Position numbers and translations under genes: made by a program
From: Bacteroidia bacterium
GTDB taxonomy: Bacteria; Bacteroidota; Bacteroidia; B-17B0; Aurantibacillaceae
Assembly (NCBI GenBank): GCA_016787895.1
Contig: JAEUTN010000001.1
Coordinates: 62,001-126,000 of the forward strand
Length of the DNA: 64,000 nt
Direction: 5' to 3'
Shown here: positions 1-8,865 of the stretch, piece by piece
Layout: every line of letters begins with the position of its first letter
How positions within the stretch are numbered: position 1 is the first letter of the stretch
Notes under the pieces: generated by a model
Database searches by the model: none
Seen by the model: only the letters and a program-made list of their open reading frames with translations
What the model was told of the DNA's origin: nothing

Positions 1-1387
1 TGATTACCAGGCTGACCGGCAAGGGTGACACCAGGATTTGAACCGTTGTTTGACTCATGCCACAAGAGTTGAATCCATCGATTGTGTAGGTAGAGCTCAC
101 ACTGGGTGAAAACGGCACCTGGTTTTGAACTCCACCAGATATTGTATAGAAATTAGCACCACTTGCTGAAATACTCACGCTTGCCCCCAGACACACAGAA
201 CCTGAGGGAAGTACCGCAACGCTGAGCGAAGGTACAGCAGTCTCTATATAAACGGAAGCCGTGGTGTACATCAAACATCCCAACGAATGTGTAGCCACCA
301 GGGTATAATTGGCACTGGTGTTTGGCGTAAAGGTGACCAGGGGATTGTTGGAGCCTGAAAAATTTCCTGAGGGCAACCAGGTATAGGTGTTCGCACCCGC
401 TCCGGAAAGAGTAATGCTGCTACCCAAACAAATCGTATCCGATGGTAGTACGTTAATTGTGAGTGGAAGTGAATTCGTGGAATAAGAAAAACTTACGCTT
501 CCTGCCAGGGAATTAAAAGCATAAAACCAGGGGTTGCTGAAGTAATTCAAATCAATATAACTCGAGCCCCCTCCGCCCCCTCCACTTTGGGTCTGTACTA
601 AGCTTGATGTAGCCCCTGCCATGCCTCCTGCCCCACCATAATACCCGCCACCGCCACCTCCTGCTCCATAAACACCACCCGTTCCGCCGCCACTTCCTCC
701 TTGTCCTAAACTACCGGCACTCCCGTTTGCGCCATTACCGTTTCCTGAGACCAATCCTCCGGAATTTGTTCCAGCACCTGAACCACCGGTGCCGTATGCA
801 TTTGCAGTACCCGGAGCACAGGAACCCAGTCCGCCTAATGCAGCACCTGTACCTCCTTCACCTCCGTAGCCATATGGGTTGACACACAAGGTGCCAAAAG
901 CACCACCACCCATTCCACCATATGGATTATTCCAATTTCCCGAACCGGCACCGCCGCCGCCGCCCGCCACCATAACCCTATTTGCGAGCCCATTTCCCCC
1001 AATTCGAATATCTGTTGCGCCTCCTCCACCTGCACCAATGGTCAAAGCTCCGGTTCCGCCGGATCCTCCTCCATTATAACCACCATTTAATAATGTACCC
1101 TGTCCGCCAACTGTGATGTAAATTAGTTGTCCCGGCGTGGTGGTTAAAACTCCCCGAACTCTCCCTCCATCACCACCTCCCACAATGATTGATCCGCCTT
1201 TTGCTCCGTTTGCCTGAACAGTTATGATTCCCACACAAGGCGGAACCACAAAGGTTTGAGTTGAGCCTGTATATGTAAACGTTTGAACTGTTACGCTTTG
1301 TGAAAATAAAGACTGCTGTATTCCAAATAGCAGAACAATGCAATGAAGTAATGAAAACAGAGGAATTTTTTGATTGGTTGTCTTCAT
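1..1387 (-). CDS. Secreted glycine-rich protein with Ig-like repeats (C-terminus cut by window edge)
   Basis: Reading leftwards from the ATG at 1387 the frame stays open to base 1, giving 462 codons; the C-terminus lies outside the window. An N-terminal signal peptide (about residues 1-30, ending near LFSQS) is followed by a beta-rich stretch and then a very glycine-rich region (about residues 60-270, many GGGGG and GGxGG runs) that resembles the glycine-rich domain of ALK/LTK-type and bacterial Gly_rich families. From about residue 300 come Ig/PKD-like repeats with the signature ICLGSSITLSGAGANTYTW, the same type as in the T9SS cargo proteins at 21.7-39 kb. I infer a secreted or surface protein whose missing C-terminus would carry a T9SS sorting domain. 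A -7-like TAAATTTG lies 18 bases upstream. Existence of the gene is clear; function is not. Confidence 0.85.
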   Translation of the reverse strand, partial: MKTTNQKIPLFSLLHCIVLLFGIQQSLFSQSVTVQTFTYTGSTQTFVVPPCVGIITVQANGAKGGSIIVGGGDGGRVRGVLTTTPGQLIYITVGGQGTLLNGGYNGGGSGGTGALTIGAGGGGATDIRIGGNGLANRVMVAGGGGGAGSGNWNNPYGGMGGGAFGTLCVNPYGYGGEGGTGAALGGLGSCAPGTANAYGTGGSGAGTNSGGLVSGNGNGANGSAGSLGQGGSGGGTGGVYGAGGGGGGYYGGAGGMAGATSSLVQTQSGGGGGGSSYIDLNYFSNPWFYAFNSLAGSVSFSYSTNSLPLTINVLPSDTICLGSSITLSGAGANTYTWLPSGNFSGSNNPLVTFTPNTSANYTLVATHSLGCLMYTTASVYIETAVPSLSVAVLPSGSVCLGASVSISASGANFYTISGGVQNQVPFSPSVSSTYTIDGFNSCGMSQTTVQILVSPLPVSLVI

Positions 1388-1405
1388 GACAAATAAGGAC
1401 TCAAA

Positions 1406-1413
1406 CAAATTTA
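1406..1413 (-). promoter_or_regulatory. Candidate -7 element TAAATTTG for the glycine-rich protein gene
   Basis: On the minus strand this octamer matches the Bacteroidota -7 consensus TAnnTTTG and lies 18 bases before the ATG at 1387. No TTG is found at the usual 19-bp distance, so it is only half a promoter. Confidence 0.35.
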
Positions 1414-1750
1414 ATACAATTTTTCAATGACATAAACCCTTGTTCACGCTTTGCAATTGACACAAATAATTCATTGCTTTTAATACCCTTGAAACAATTG
1501 AATATTTTTCAAACCGCAGATCCTAACGCTCCGCCATATAAGCCCTCTCTTTTAATGATCCAGCATACGTGTGATTACAAGATATGGATAAACCTGATTT
1601 GTTGAGCGCCAGATAAAAACCAGACTCAGAAATCCACATCTAAAACTTAACCACTTATTGGCTTGATTTGGTTTAAGCTCTTCATTCCACTTTCAACACA
1701 AGCCATATTTGTTATTTCTTCCAAAATCTTTTTTATTGGCTGCGGTTTTA

Positions 1751-1758
1751 TACTTTTG
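1751..1758 (+). promoter_or_regulatory. Candidate -7 element TACTTTTG for the CoA-transferase gene
   Basis: Exact match to TAnnTTTG, 16 bases before the ATG at 1775. The expected -33 TTTG at about 19 bp spacing is not clear (a T-rich run is there instead). Confidence 0.45.
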
Positions 1759-1774
1759 AATAAACTAATCCTTT

Positions 1775-3040
1775 ATGCCCTACGTCTCCGTTGAACAAGC
1801 CCTCTCTTTTATACAATCCGGCATGCGTGTGTTTTTGCACGGCAGTGCTGCCACACCCATCCATTTAATCAAACACCTTATTGCGCAAAAAGCACGTTAC
1901 AATAATGTTGAGCTGGTGAGTATTTCACAAAAAGGGGTTGACCTTAACGATCATTCCCTGAAGGACCATTTTTATATCAATTCACTTTTTGTTTCGGAGG
2001 CCAACCGCGAATCGGTGAACTCAGGCATGGGCGATTATGTGCCTGTTTTTCTGAGTGAAATTCCCCTGCTTTTTAAACGCAACTTTCTGCCACTGGATGT
2101 GGCCATCCTTCATGTGTCTCCTCCCGATAAACACGGGTACTGTTCATTGGGAACTTCGGTGGATGTGGCCCGGGCTGCGGTTCAATGCGCCAGGTATGTG
2201 ATTGCTCAGGTGAATCCCAAAATGCCACGCACACACGGGGATGCGTTTGTGCCCTTCTCCCGTTTTGACGCGGCCGTTTGGGTGGAAGACGATTTGCCGG
2301 AAGTGTCGTACGCCAGCGGCAACGATGCCATTCATGAAAAAATAGGCAAGGAAGTGGCGAGTCTTGTTGAAGACGGGGCCACCCTGCAACTGGGCATTGG
2401 CACTATTCCTGATTCGGTTCTCAGAAACCTAAGCCATCTTAAAAATCTGGGTCTGCATACCGAGATGTGTTCGGATGGAGTCATCCCCCTGATAAAAAAC
2501 GGCATTATCAATAACAGCGCAAAAAGAAAAATGAACGGGTATTCGGTCACTTCCTTTTTGATGGGCACCCGGGCCTTGTATGATTTTGTGGATGACAATC
2601 CCGGGGTAAAAGTGCTTGATGTGAGTTATGTGAACGACCCCCGCATCATTTGTTTAAATAATAAAGTTACGGCCATTAACAGCGCGGTGGAAATCGACAT
2701 TACCGGACAAGTGTGCTCCGATTCCATTGGCACCTATCAGTACTCGGGCATTGGGGGACAAATGGATTTTATCCGCGGAGCAGCTTTATCCGAAGGTGGC
2801 AAACCCATTATTGCCCTGCCCTCGGTAACACACAAAGGGGAATCGCGCATTGTTTCTTTTTTAAAACCCGGCGCGGGGGTGGTAACCACACGTGGGCACA
2901 TTCACTGGGTGGTGACGGAATACGGGAAAGTGAATTTATTTGGCATGAACATGGAACAGAGGGCCAAAGCTCTGATTAAGATTGCACATCCTATGCACCG
3001 TGAGGCTTTGGAAAAGGAATGGGTGAAACGCTTTGCATAG
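1775..3040 (+). CDS. Acetyl-CoA hydrolase/transferase family protein (4-hydroxybutyrate CoA-transferase-like)
   Basis: The 421-residue length and overall pattern fit the cytoplasmic acetyl-CoA hydrolase/CoA-transferase family that moves CoA between acyl-CoA and a free carboxylate. The N-terminal half contains HVSPPDKHGYCSLGTSVD (about 113-130). The C-terminal half contains the oxyanion/CoA loop LGIGTIPDSVL (206-216) and LHTEMCSDG (227-235), whose Glu230 aligns with the glutamate that forms the thioester in the family. GAGVVTTRGHIHWVVTEYG near the C-terminus is also typical. The ATG at 1775 follows a TACTTTTG -7 element by 16 bases. The exact acyl substrate (4-hydroxybutyrate, acetate, propionate) cannot be read from sequence. 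No partner pathway gene is adjacent, so it appears monocistronic or paired only with the small gene that follows. Confidence 0.9.
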   Translation: MPYVSVEQALSFIQSGMRVFLHGSAATPIHLIKHLIAQKARYNNVELVSISQKGVDLNDHSLKDHFYINSLFVSEANRESVNSGMGDYVPVFLSEIPLLFKRNFLPLDVAILHVSPPDKHGYCSLGTSVDVARAAVQCARYVIAQVNPKMPRTHGDAFVPFSRFDAAVWVEDDLPEVSYASGNDAIHEKIGKEVASLVEDGATLQLGIGTIPDSVLRNLSHLKNLGLHTEMCSDGVIPLIKNGIINNSAKRKMNGYSVTSFLMGTRALYDFVDDNPGVKVLDVSYVNDPRIICLNNKVTAINSAVEIDITGQVCSDSIGTYQYSGIGGQMDFIRGAALSEGGKPIIALPSVTHKGESRIVSFLKPGAGVVTTRGHIHWVVTEYGKVNLFGMNMEQRAKALIKIAHPMHREALEKEWVKRFA

Positions 3041-3131
3041 TTTAGTAAACCTTTAACAAGTAACTCAACCTTTGCCTCATCATTTTTTTTCACCCAAGTA
3101 ATGTGTAATTTTATTTTAAAGGACAATTTAT

Positions 3132-3350
3132 ATGGCAACAAAAAAAACAAGTTTCAAAAAACAGGTGAAGCAGAAGCTATTGAATTTTCAAAAGAACGGT
3201 TGGCTGCAGTACGGCAAGTACCTGAAGGAGCAATTTAAACAAGCCTCCAAATCCAAACTCAAAAAAGCCTATAGTGCTTACCTCGAAAAAGAGATGGTAA
3301 AAACCGAGCTTAAACTGCATAAGCTGGAGGGGAAAATTAGGAAGGCATAG
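3132..3350 (+). CDS. Small lysine-rich hypothetical protein
   Basis: This 72-residue protein, starting MATKKTSFKKQVKQK, is strongly basic and predicted helical throughout; it has no signal peptide and no cysteine. It lies 91 bp downstream of the CoA-transferase gene on the same strand and ends before the AT-rich hydrolase gene. I do not recognise a family. The alternation of Lys with Leu, Tyr and Ala gives an amphipathic helix pattern compatible with nucleic-acid or ribosome binding, but this is inference. Codon use looks coding and the ATG is well placed, so I accept it as a gene with moderate confidence. Confidence 0.55.
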   Translation: MATKKTSFKKQVKQKLLNFQKNGWLQYGKYLKEQFKQASKSKLKKAYSAYLEKEMVKTELKLHKLEGKIRKA

Positions 3351-3465
3351 AACGTTAATGCATGTTTAAATGGTTACAACCTAACATAATGCTATTTTCC
3401 ATTAATTGGTGCTTTTTGAAATTGAACAAACGAAACATTATACAAAGATTAATTCAGTCAAAGAA

Positions 3466-5256
3466 ATGAAACTAATAACATTACTTCTTTTCTTTAAGAC
3501 ATTTTTTTTTACACAACTGCTAATTTTAAACGGACAAACCTTACCCAAATATTGGGGTAATTTGAAATGCGGGAAGTATACAGTTGGGTTCAAAAGTATT
3601 TGCGTGTTTGATACAACAAGAAAATATGTTCTATCCTGCGGAGATACGTCAATTGCCAAACAAAATAAAGAATCAGGAAGACCCATTCTAATAAATATGT
3701 GGTATCCAGCCATCAAGGCAAAAACATCAACTCTGAAAATAAAGGAATTTTTCGACTTCCCTTCATCTGAAGGTACTAATGTGTTTTTCAAAAAGCTGAA
3801 TAATTTCCAATTCAAAAATTCAAAACTTTATGCTGTTGACGAGAACATTAGAAAAAAAGACTTCGCTTCTACTGCAGACACTTCAATTGCTGAAAGGGAA
3901 AGAAAACGAAATTTGATTTTTGAAAAGTATCTCCATTCACCCACTATTTCACACAGAAATGCAGAGTTAATTGAAGGAATTTTTCCGATAATTATTTATC
4001 ATCAGGGTTTAGGCGGTACAATTGATGAAAATTATTTACTACTTGAATACCTTGCATCAAACGGATACATCGTTATAAATAGCGCCTTTCAAGTAACAGA
4101 CGGAAGCGGATATGATGTTGAATGGTATACAGGCGTAGGCGATTATGAAGCAACATTCTCAGATTTCACCTTCATTATTAACTATTGTAAGAAAAACAAT
4201 ATAACAAAAAGCAATCAAGTTTTGCTAACAGGCCATAGTTATGGCGCTAATTGTGCCTTGACCTACGTTGGACAAGGAGATCAAAATGTGCTGGGACTTA
4301 TACCATTAGATTCAGATTATGGCTATGCATTAAACAATTTCTTCCCAAATAAATTTAACCCATTTGTAAATGAAAAAATGAAATTTTATGATGAATTGCC
4401 AATGTTTTGTGTAGGAAGAGGAGAAGCACATTTCAGAATGTTAGACTCTCTTAAGAATTCGAAAAGATACTTTTTAACAATCTCTGAGATGACACACAAC
4501 GATTTTACAGCACAAGGAGCAATTGGAAGATATTTCTGCATGGATTACGTAGTAGAAAAAGAAAAATATGAACGTGTTAGATATAATTATTTAAACATGT
4601 GTAAAACAATATTGAAATTTGCTGATGCCTATACAAAAGACCGTAAAAACCTCAAGAAAAAGGATATAACCCTTTTTAAAGGATGGAAACTTGAGGTTAG
4701 TGTTAAAGGCGAAAAATCTAGTCTCAATGCTTCTTTTGACCCAACCAAAAATAATTGTCCAACAATTTCACAATATATCGACATAATTAACAACCGAGGA
4801 ATGGACAAAATGAAAGAGACCTATTCCATGTGTGAGGATACGACTGAGAAATCCAAGTTAGTTCCCGATATATTTGATTTTCTTTATGAAAATGCAGACT
4901 CCTTGAAGGTGTTTACCTACTTAGATTGGATGAATAATATCGGAGAGGCAGAAAAGAACCTTTACAACATTTACTATACTGTATTTTACTTATCATTTCT
5001 GGATTCTGGTAATGGATTTAATTACAAAAAAGCTAAGCCCGTTTATCAATGGTTAATTAATCATTTTCCTAATAAAAAGGAGGGTTATCTTGGAATGGCA
5101 CTTTACACTTTGGCAACGGGCGAAGGTGATACTGAGTATTTTTGTGAAAAAGTTTTAGAAACAGACCCAAATTATCTGAATGTAAAAAACTCCTCATTTT
5201 GGGATGAACATAATAAAGAGAAAATAAAAAATTACTTGCAAAAAACACATGAATAG
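3466..5256 (+). CDS. Secreted alpha/beta hydrolase with C-terminal helical region
   Basis: The ATG at 3466 is chosen over an upstream in-frame TTG (3406) because it starts directly with a signal peptide (MKLITLLLFFKTFFF...LNGQ), giving 596 residues. The core is an alpha/beta-hydrolase of the platelet-activating-factor-acetylhydrolase/dienelactone-hydrolase type: oxyanion-region strand FPIIIYHQGLGG (about 173-184), nucleophile elbow GHSYG with Ser258, a candidate acid in LDSDYG, and a candidate catalytic His in SEMTHND. The last 200 or so residues look helical and TPR-like (YQWLINHFPNKKEGYLGMAL). It is probably exported and acts on an ester or lipid, but the substrate is unknown. The gene and its flanks are visibly richer in A and T than the neighbours, a sign of possible transfer. 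Confidence 0.8.
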   Translation: MKLITLLLFFKTFFFTQLLILNGQTLPKYWGNLKCGKYTVGFKSICVFDTTRKYVLSCGDTSIAKQNKESGRPILINMWYPAIKAKTSTLKIKEFFDFPSSEGTNVFFKKLNNFQFKNSKLYAVDENIRKKDFASTADTSIAERERKRNLIFEKYLHSPTISHRNAELIEGIFPIIIYHQGLGGTIDENYLLLEYLASNGYIVINSAFQVTDGSGYDVEWYTGVGDYEATFSDFTFIINYCKKNNITKSNQVLLTGHSYGANCALTYVGQGDQNVLGLIPLDSDYGYALNNFFPNKFNPFVNEKMKFYDELPMFCVGRGEAHFRMLDSLKNSKRYFLTISEMTHNDFTAQGAIGRYFCMDYVVEKEKYERVRYNYLNMCKTILKFADAYTKDRKNLKKKDITLFKGWKLEVSVKGEKSSLNASFDPTKNNCPTISQYIDIINNRGMDKMKETYSMCEDTTEKSKLVPDIFDFLYENADSLKVFTYLDWMNNIGEAEKNLYNIYYTVFYLSFLDSGNGFNYKKAKPVYQWLINHFPNKKEGYLGMALYTLATGEGDTEYFCEKVLETDPNYLNVKNSSFWDEHNKEKIKNYLQKTHE

Positions 5257-5455
5257 AACTATTATGTATTATTATAAGTTTACGTTCATTAATTAGTTCA
5301 GATGAGAATAAGTTTTCCATCTTAAGTACACACAAAAACTATTTATACGAATTTTGTTGTCAGGCGGACTAAGCAGATAAATCCTTACCAACTATTTTAG
5401 CCCATTTCTAAAACATGAAACAATAACCTACAAGCTAAATAAAAACACACCCACC

Positions 5456-5893
5456 ATGCCAACCATCAATCCACACATTAATTTCAACGGCAACGCCGAA
5501 GAAGCTTTTCGTTTTTACAAATCGGTATTTGGGGGTGATTATGTGAAAGTCATACATTTTAAAGATCTTGCCGGTCCTGAGTTTCCGGTAGCGGAACACG
5601 AGGCCCATAAACTCATGCACATTGCTTTACAAATTGGCCCTAATGTTTTAACAGGGAATGATGTTCCAGAAATTTTGGGCCGAACCAATGAAAACGAAAA
5701 CAGAAGCAAAATTTCGATTAGTACAGAAAGTCGTGAAGAGGCCGACAAATTATTCAATGGCCTTTCAGCCGGAGGACAAATAGAAATGCCCATAGAAGAC
5801 AGTCCCTGGTCCACCTATTTTGGTATGTTCAGAGATAAATACGGTATTGAATGGATAGTGGAGTATGATCCGAAAACGAATGTGAAAAATTAA
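5456..5893 (+). CDS. VOC family (PhnB-like glyoxalase fold) protein
   Basis: The 145-residue protein matches the PhnB-like branch of the vicinal-oxygen-chelate superfamily. It starts with the repeat-like module INPHINFNGNAEEAFRFYKSVFGG (given here in outline; residues 4-26), followed by MHIALQIGPNVLTGND and the second module ending in PWSTYFGMFRDKYGIEWIV. Members of this branch are small cytoplasmic proteins, mostly of unknown substrate, some annotated as 3-demethylubiquinone methyltransferase-like without evidence. It stands alone after a 200-bp gap and is followed 39 bp later by a secreted small protein gene. Family call is firm; the reaction is unknown. Confidence 0.88.
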   Translation: MPTINPHINFNGNAEEAFRFYKSVFGGDYVKVIHFKDLAGPEFPVAEHEAHKLMHIALQIGPNVLTGNDVPEILGRTNENENRSKISISTESREEADKLFNGLSAGGQIEMPIEDSPWSTYFGMFRDKYGIEWIVEYDPKTNVKN

Positions 5894-5932
5894 TCAAGTT
5901 AAAAATAAAATAACCCTTAAAAACAAATTGTT

Positions 5933-6340
5933 ATGAACCTCAAACTTTTTTCATTTGCACTCCCCTTATTTGTATGCGGCAAACTGCTCGCCCAAAACGC
6001 CACCATTACCATCAAAAACAAATCGAACCGTTACATGTACGTTAAACTAATGCAGGGTCCTGAACGCAAAGCCGTGCTTTACAAAACCGACAGCATTGCT
6101 CCCAAAAGTACCAGCGTGATTGACGTTACCCAAACCGGCATGTACTTTATGAAAACCAGGGCCATTTTGTTTGATGAAAACGATCCCGAGAAAAACGACA
6201 CCATTTACAGTAAGGACAAACCCATGCAATTGATTTCCGACAATCGCCGGGGCCATAGCAACATCACCATAGAATTTAAGGTAAAAGAAGCCAAAAATCC
6301 GGGCACCATAGCCATTACCCGCAAAGAATACGACAATTAG
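5933..6340 (+). CDS. Small secreted hypothetical protein
   Basis: A 135-residue protein with a clear signal peptide (MNLKLFSFALPLFVCGKLLA, cleavage probably before QN). The mature part looks like one beta-sandwich domain (NATITIKNKSNRYMYVKLM), and phrases such as KTDSIAPKSTSVIDVTQTGMY resemble the extracellular surface-protein domains common in Bacteroidota. No catalytic motif or lipobox is visible. It lies between the VOC gene and a TonB-C-like gene on the same strand. I do not recognise a named family. Confidence 0.72.
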   Translation: MNLKLFSFALPLFVCGKLLAQNATITIKNKSNRYMYVKLMQGPERKAVLYKTDSIAPKSTSVIDVTQTGMYFMKTRAILFDENDPEKNDTIYSKDKPMQLISDNRRGHSNITIEFKVKEAKNPGTIAITRKEYDN

Positions 6341-6467
6341 GTACTTCAGAATGGGAGGACCAACCTGAGGGCATTTCTGTTAAAGTATATTAGATAATGT
6401 TAAAAATGAAGGCGGGCTGTTTCATGCTACTCTCAATTGTTCTACCTTCAATTTAAAATTCCCTCCC

Positions 6468-7163
6468 ATGAAAAAAAGTTTGCTAAGTTTCGGTTTCCTT
6501 CTGCTTTTAATAAGTGGATACGCACAAGAACTCAAATTTAATGTACACGGCAAATACACACGCCCGGTGCACAAACAAACCCTGAGTTCGGCCAAAACCC
6601 TGGTAGACCTTGTTTCAGGCTATCCCTCGAGCTGGATCGACGAATATACTTCAGTTGAAATTACCGGTACCTGCGGAGGAAAAACAATCAAGGCCGGGGG
6701 AAAAAACGAGACCTTAAACGCCGAACAGCAAAAAGTGCTGAACACTCTTGATCTTTGCTCCGATGTGGTGATTCATGTAAAGTACCGCTCAAAAAGCAGC
6801 AGCGGACTTATGGAGGACAAGAAAATTAACGTGCGACTTACCTTGATTCCCGATGTTGAAGCCGAGTACCTTGGTGGGACGGAAGAACTCAATAAATTCA
6901 TTAAAGAAAATGCCATCAATAAAATACCGGAAGCCACTTCAAAAAAAATTACCGGAGCCATTGTGAAATTTACCGTGAATGAAAACGGGCAAGTGGGCGA
7001 TTTGCAAATGACCAGAACAACGGGCGATACCAGTATTGACCAGCTGCTGATGCAAACCCTGAGCAACATGCCAAACTGGAAACCGGCACAAAACGCCGAT
7101 GGCACCAAGGTAAAGCAAGACTTTGAATTCAGCCTGAACGACGCCAAAAGCGGAGGCTGTTAG
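6468..7163 (+). CDS. Secreted protein with TonB C-terminal-like domain
   Basis: 231 residues with signal peptide MKKSLLSFGFLLLLISGYAQ. The C-terminal 90 residues resemble the TonB C-terminal domain found in Bacteroidota energy-transducer-like proteins: VKFTVNENGQVGDLQMTRTT, then SIDQLLMQTLSNMPNWKPA and a closing strand VKQDFEFSLN. Unlike a true TonB there is no N-terminal membrane anchor that would remain after cleavage and no proline-rich linker, so coupling to ExbB/ExbD is unlikely; a free periplasmic role is inferred. It ends in Gly-Gly-Cys. Four cysteines occur in total, which could form disulfides. Neighbour genes give no functional clue. Confidence 0.75.
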   Translation: MKKSLLSFGFLLLLISGYAQELKFNVHGKYTRPVHKQTLSSAKTLVDLVSGYPSSWIDEYTSVEITGTCGGKTIKAGGKNETLNAEQQKVLNTLDLCSDVVIHVKYRSKSSSGLMEDKKINVRLTLIPDVEAEYLGGTEELNKFIKENAINKIPEATSKKITGAIVKFTVNENGQVGDLQMTRTTGDTSIDQLLMQTLSNMPNWKPAQNADGTKVKQDFEFSLNDAKSGGC

Positions 7164-7272
7164 GCATATTCCGTTCTTAAGACCCTGCCATTTTGTATGT
7201 TTTAAAATTGGTTAATTGAATTTTAGCCCTCATTTGTTTTTGTGTTAATCAATTCTCATATTTACCTTCCGC

Positions 7273-7704
7273 ATGCAAGACCTTAGTTATGAAAACCACC
7301 TGGTCAACGTCACCTTCAGGGCCGATGGCATCATGCACATCCATTACCTTACCGAGGATCTGAATCTTGAAAAAAGCAAGGAGGTTTTTGCTTTTACCCG
7401 GCAGCATACTCCCTGGAAATTGGCGCCTTTGTTGATTTCAGGATCGGATTTTATGAGCGACAATAAAGAATCCAGGGCCTATAACAGCAGTCCTGAGGTA
7501 TTACAGCATTGTTCTGCCATCGCTTTTTTATCGGACAGCATTGCCAAAAAATTACTGGCCAATTTTTTTATTAACCTGAACAAGGGTAAAATTCCCATGC
7601 GTTTTTTCAGCACCGAAGCCGACGCGTTAAAATGGCTCTCCGGCTTCCCTACCCTGCCCCTCGCCGAAACATCCAATCAAAGCACATCCGCAAGCTCCTT
7701 CTGA
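7273..7704 (+). CDS. STAS/SpoIIAA-like small cytoplasmic protein
   Basis: 143 residues, no signal peptide. The layout (short strands VNVTFRADGIMHIHYL, a helix, strand LAPLLISGSDF, then FLSDSIAKKLLANFFINLNKG and IPMRFFSTEADALKWL) is that of the SpoIIAA/STAS-like proteins common in Bacteroidota; the last segment with a Ser/Thr-Glu-x-x-Ala-x-x-Trp-Leu helix is particularly typical. The role is probably structural or regulatory; none is known. The gene is single, 110 bp after the previous one and followed by the MBL hydrolase gene. The serine-rich tail STSASSF looks unstructured. Confidence 0.65.
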   Translation: MQDLSYENHLVNVTFRADGIMHIHYLTEDLNLEKSKEVFAFTRQHTPWKLAPLLISGSDFMSDNKESRAYNSSPEVLQHCSAIAFLSDSIAKKLLANFFINLNKGKIPMRFFSTEADALKWLSGFPTLPLAETSNQSTSASSF

Positions 7705-7769
7705 TTTTTTCTTTCTTGTCAGGCTTGGAGAATTCAACCTAAAATTTGGTTGGATTTGTTTACATTCGA

Positions 7770-8840
7770 ATGGCTTTTCACACCATGCGTTTATTCACTT
7801 TATTCGGACAAGCTCAATTTGGCAAACTGCCTTCAGGCGAGCGGTTGAAGCGCATTCAAAACTCTCCCCAATACAAAAACGGGGCTTTTCAAAATTTGAG
7901 TCACACGCCCGACCTTACCGATGGGGCTACGTATTTTTCGGTGAGCAAAGATTTTTTCTTTGGTAAACACGAACGCCGTTATCCCGAAAAGCTCATTCCC
8001 TCCGTTAAAACCAACCTGCACCACATGACAAAACAGGAGAACGTGTTGGTTTGGTTCGGGCATTCCTCCTATTATATGCAGATAGAGGGAAAACGAATTT
8101 TGGTAGATCCGGTTTTAAGTGGTAACGCCTCCCCTTTTCGCTTTACCACAAAAGCATTTAAAGGCAGCGATGTATACAAAACTGAGGACTTGCCGGAGAT
8201 TGACTATTTGTTTTTAAGCCACGATCATTATGATCACCTGGATTATAACACCCTGGTTAAAATAAGGACTAAAGTCAGAACAGTGATTTGCTCTTTGGGC
8301 ACGGGTTCACATCTGGAATACTGGGGGTATGAACCAAACAGGTTGAAAGAATTGGATTGGCATGAACATATTGATTTGGAGGATGGATTTAAAGTGCACA
8401 GTGTTCCGGCCCGGCATTTTTCAGGCAGGGGTTTTAAACGCAATCAAACTTTGTGGTCCTCCTTTGTTTTAAAAACACCCGCTCAGCAAATTTTTATTGG
8501 TGGCGACAGCGGCTACGATACACACTTCGCTGAAATAGGCCGAAGCTTCGGAGGATTTGATCTGGCTATATTGGAGAACGGGCAATACAACAAAAACTGG
8601 AAACACATTCATTTAATGCCAAACGAAATTTTACAGGCAGCCAGGGATCTTCAGGCCAAACGCCTGTTTCCGGTGCATTCCTCCAAATTTGCTTTGGGCA
8701 CCCATGCCTGGGATGAACCTTTGAACTTAATCAGCAAAAACAACGCCCTTGAAAAACTGAATATCATCACGCCCATGATAGGAGAAAAAGTTGAACTGCA
8801 AAACCCGGAGCAGGTATTTTCGGAGTGGTGGAAAATGTAA
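7770..8840 (+). CDS. MBL-fold metal-dependent hydrolase (NAPE-PLD/UlaG-like)
   Basis: About 356 residues from the ATG at 7770 (a second ATG at 7785 is equally possible; an in-frame TTG at 7746 is less likely). The core holds the metallo-beta-lactamase signature SHDHYDHLDY (about 149-158) as well as WFGHSSYYMQIEGKRILVDPV, IFIGGDSGYDTHF and LFPVHSSKFALGTHAWDEP, which together identify the branch containing N-acyl-phosphatidylethanolamine phospholipase D and the L-ascorbate-6-phosphate lactonase UlaG. The two His-x-Asp-His pairs and later Asp and His residues would bind two zinc ions. There is no signal peptide; presumably cytoplasmic or membrane-associated. Substrate is unknown; lipid phosphodiester hydrolysis is one possibility. 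Confidence 0.88.
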   Translation: MAFHTMRLFTLFGQAQFGKLPSGERLKRIQNSPQYKNGAFQNLSHTPDLTDGATYFSVSKDFFFGKHERRYPEKLIPSVKTNLHHMTKQENVLVWFGHSSYYMQIEGKRILVDPVLSGNASPFRFTTKAFKGSDVYKTEDLPEIDYLFLSHDHYDHLDYNTLVKIRTKVRTVICSLGTGSHLEYWGYEPNRLKELDWHEHIDLEDGFKVHSVPARHFSGRGFKRNQTLWSSFVLKTPAQQIFIGGDSGYDTHFAEIGRSFGGFDLAILENGQYNKNWKHIHLMPNEILQAARDLQAKRLFPVHSSKFALGTHAWDEPLNLISKNNALEKLNIITPMIGEKVELQNPEQVFSEWWKM

Positions 8841-8865
8841 AACAACCTGAACCTTGACACGGCGT

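Larger units (their letters stand above)
1388..1774. other. Intergenic region, divergent promoters and a decayed gene fragment
   Basis: No ORF is supported in this 387-bp gap between two divergent genes. It holds candidate -7 elements for both flanking genes and, at about 1525-1580, a stretch resembling the first codons of the downstream CoA-transferase gene (see findings). The rest is AT-rich with no hairpin that I can see. Confidence 0.6.
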
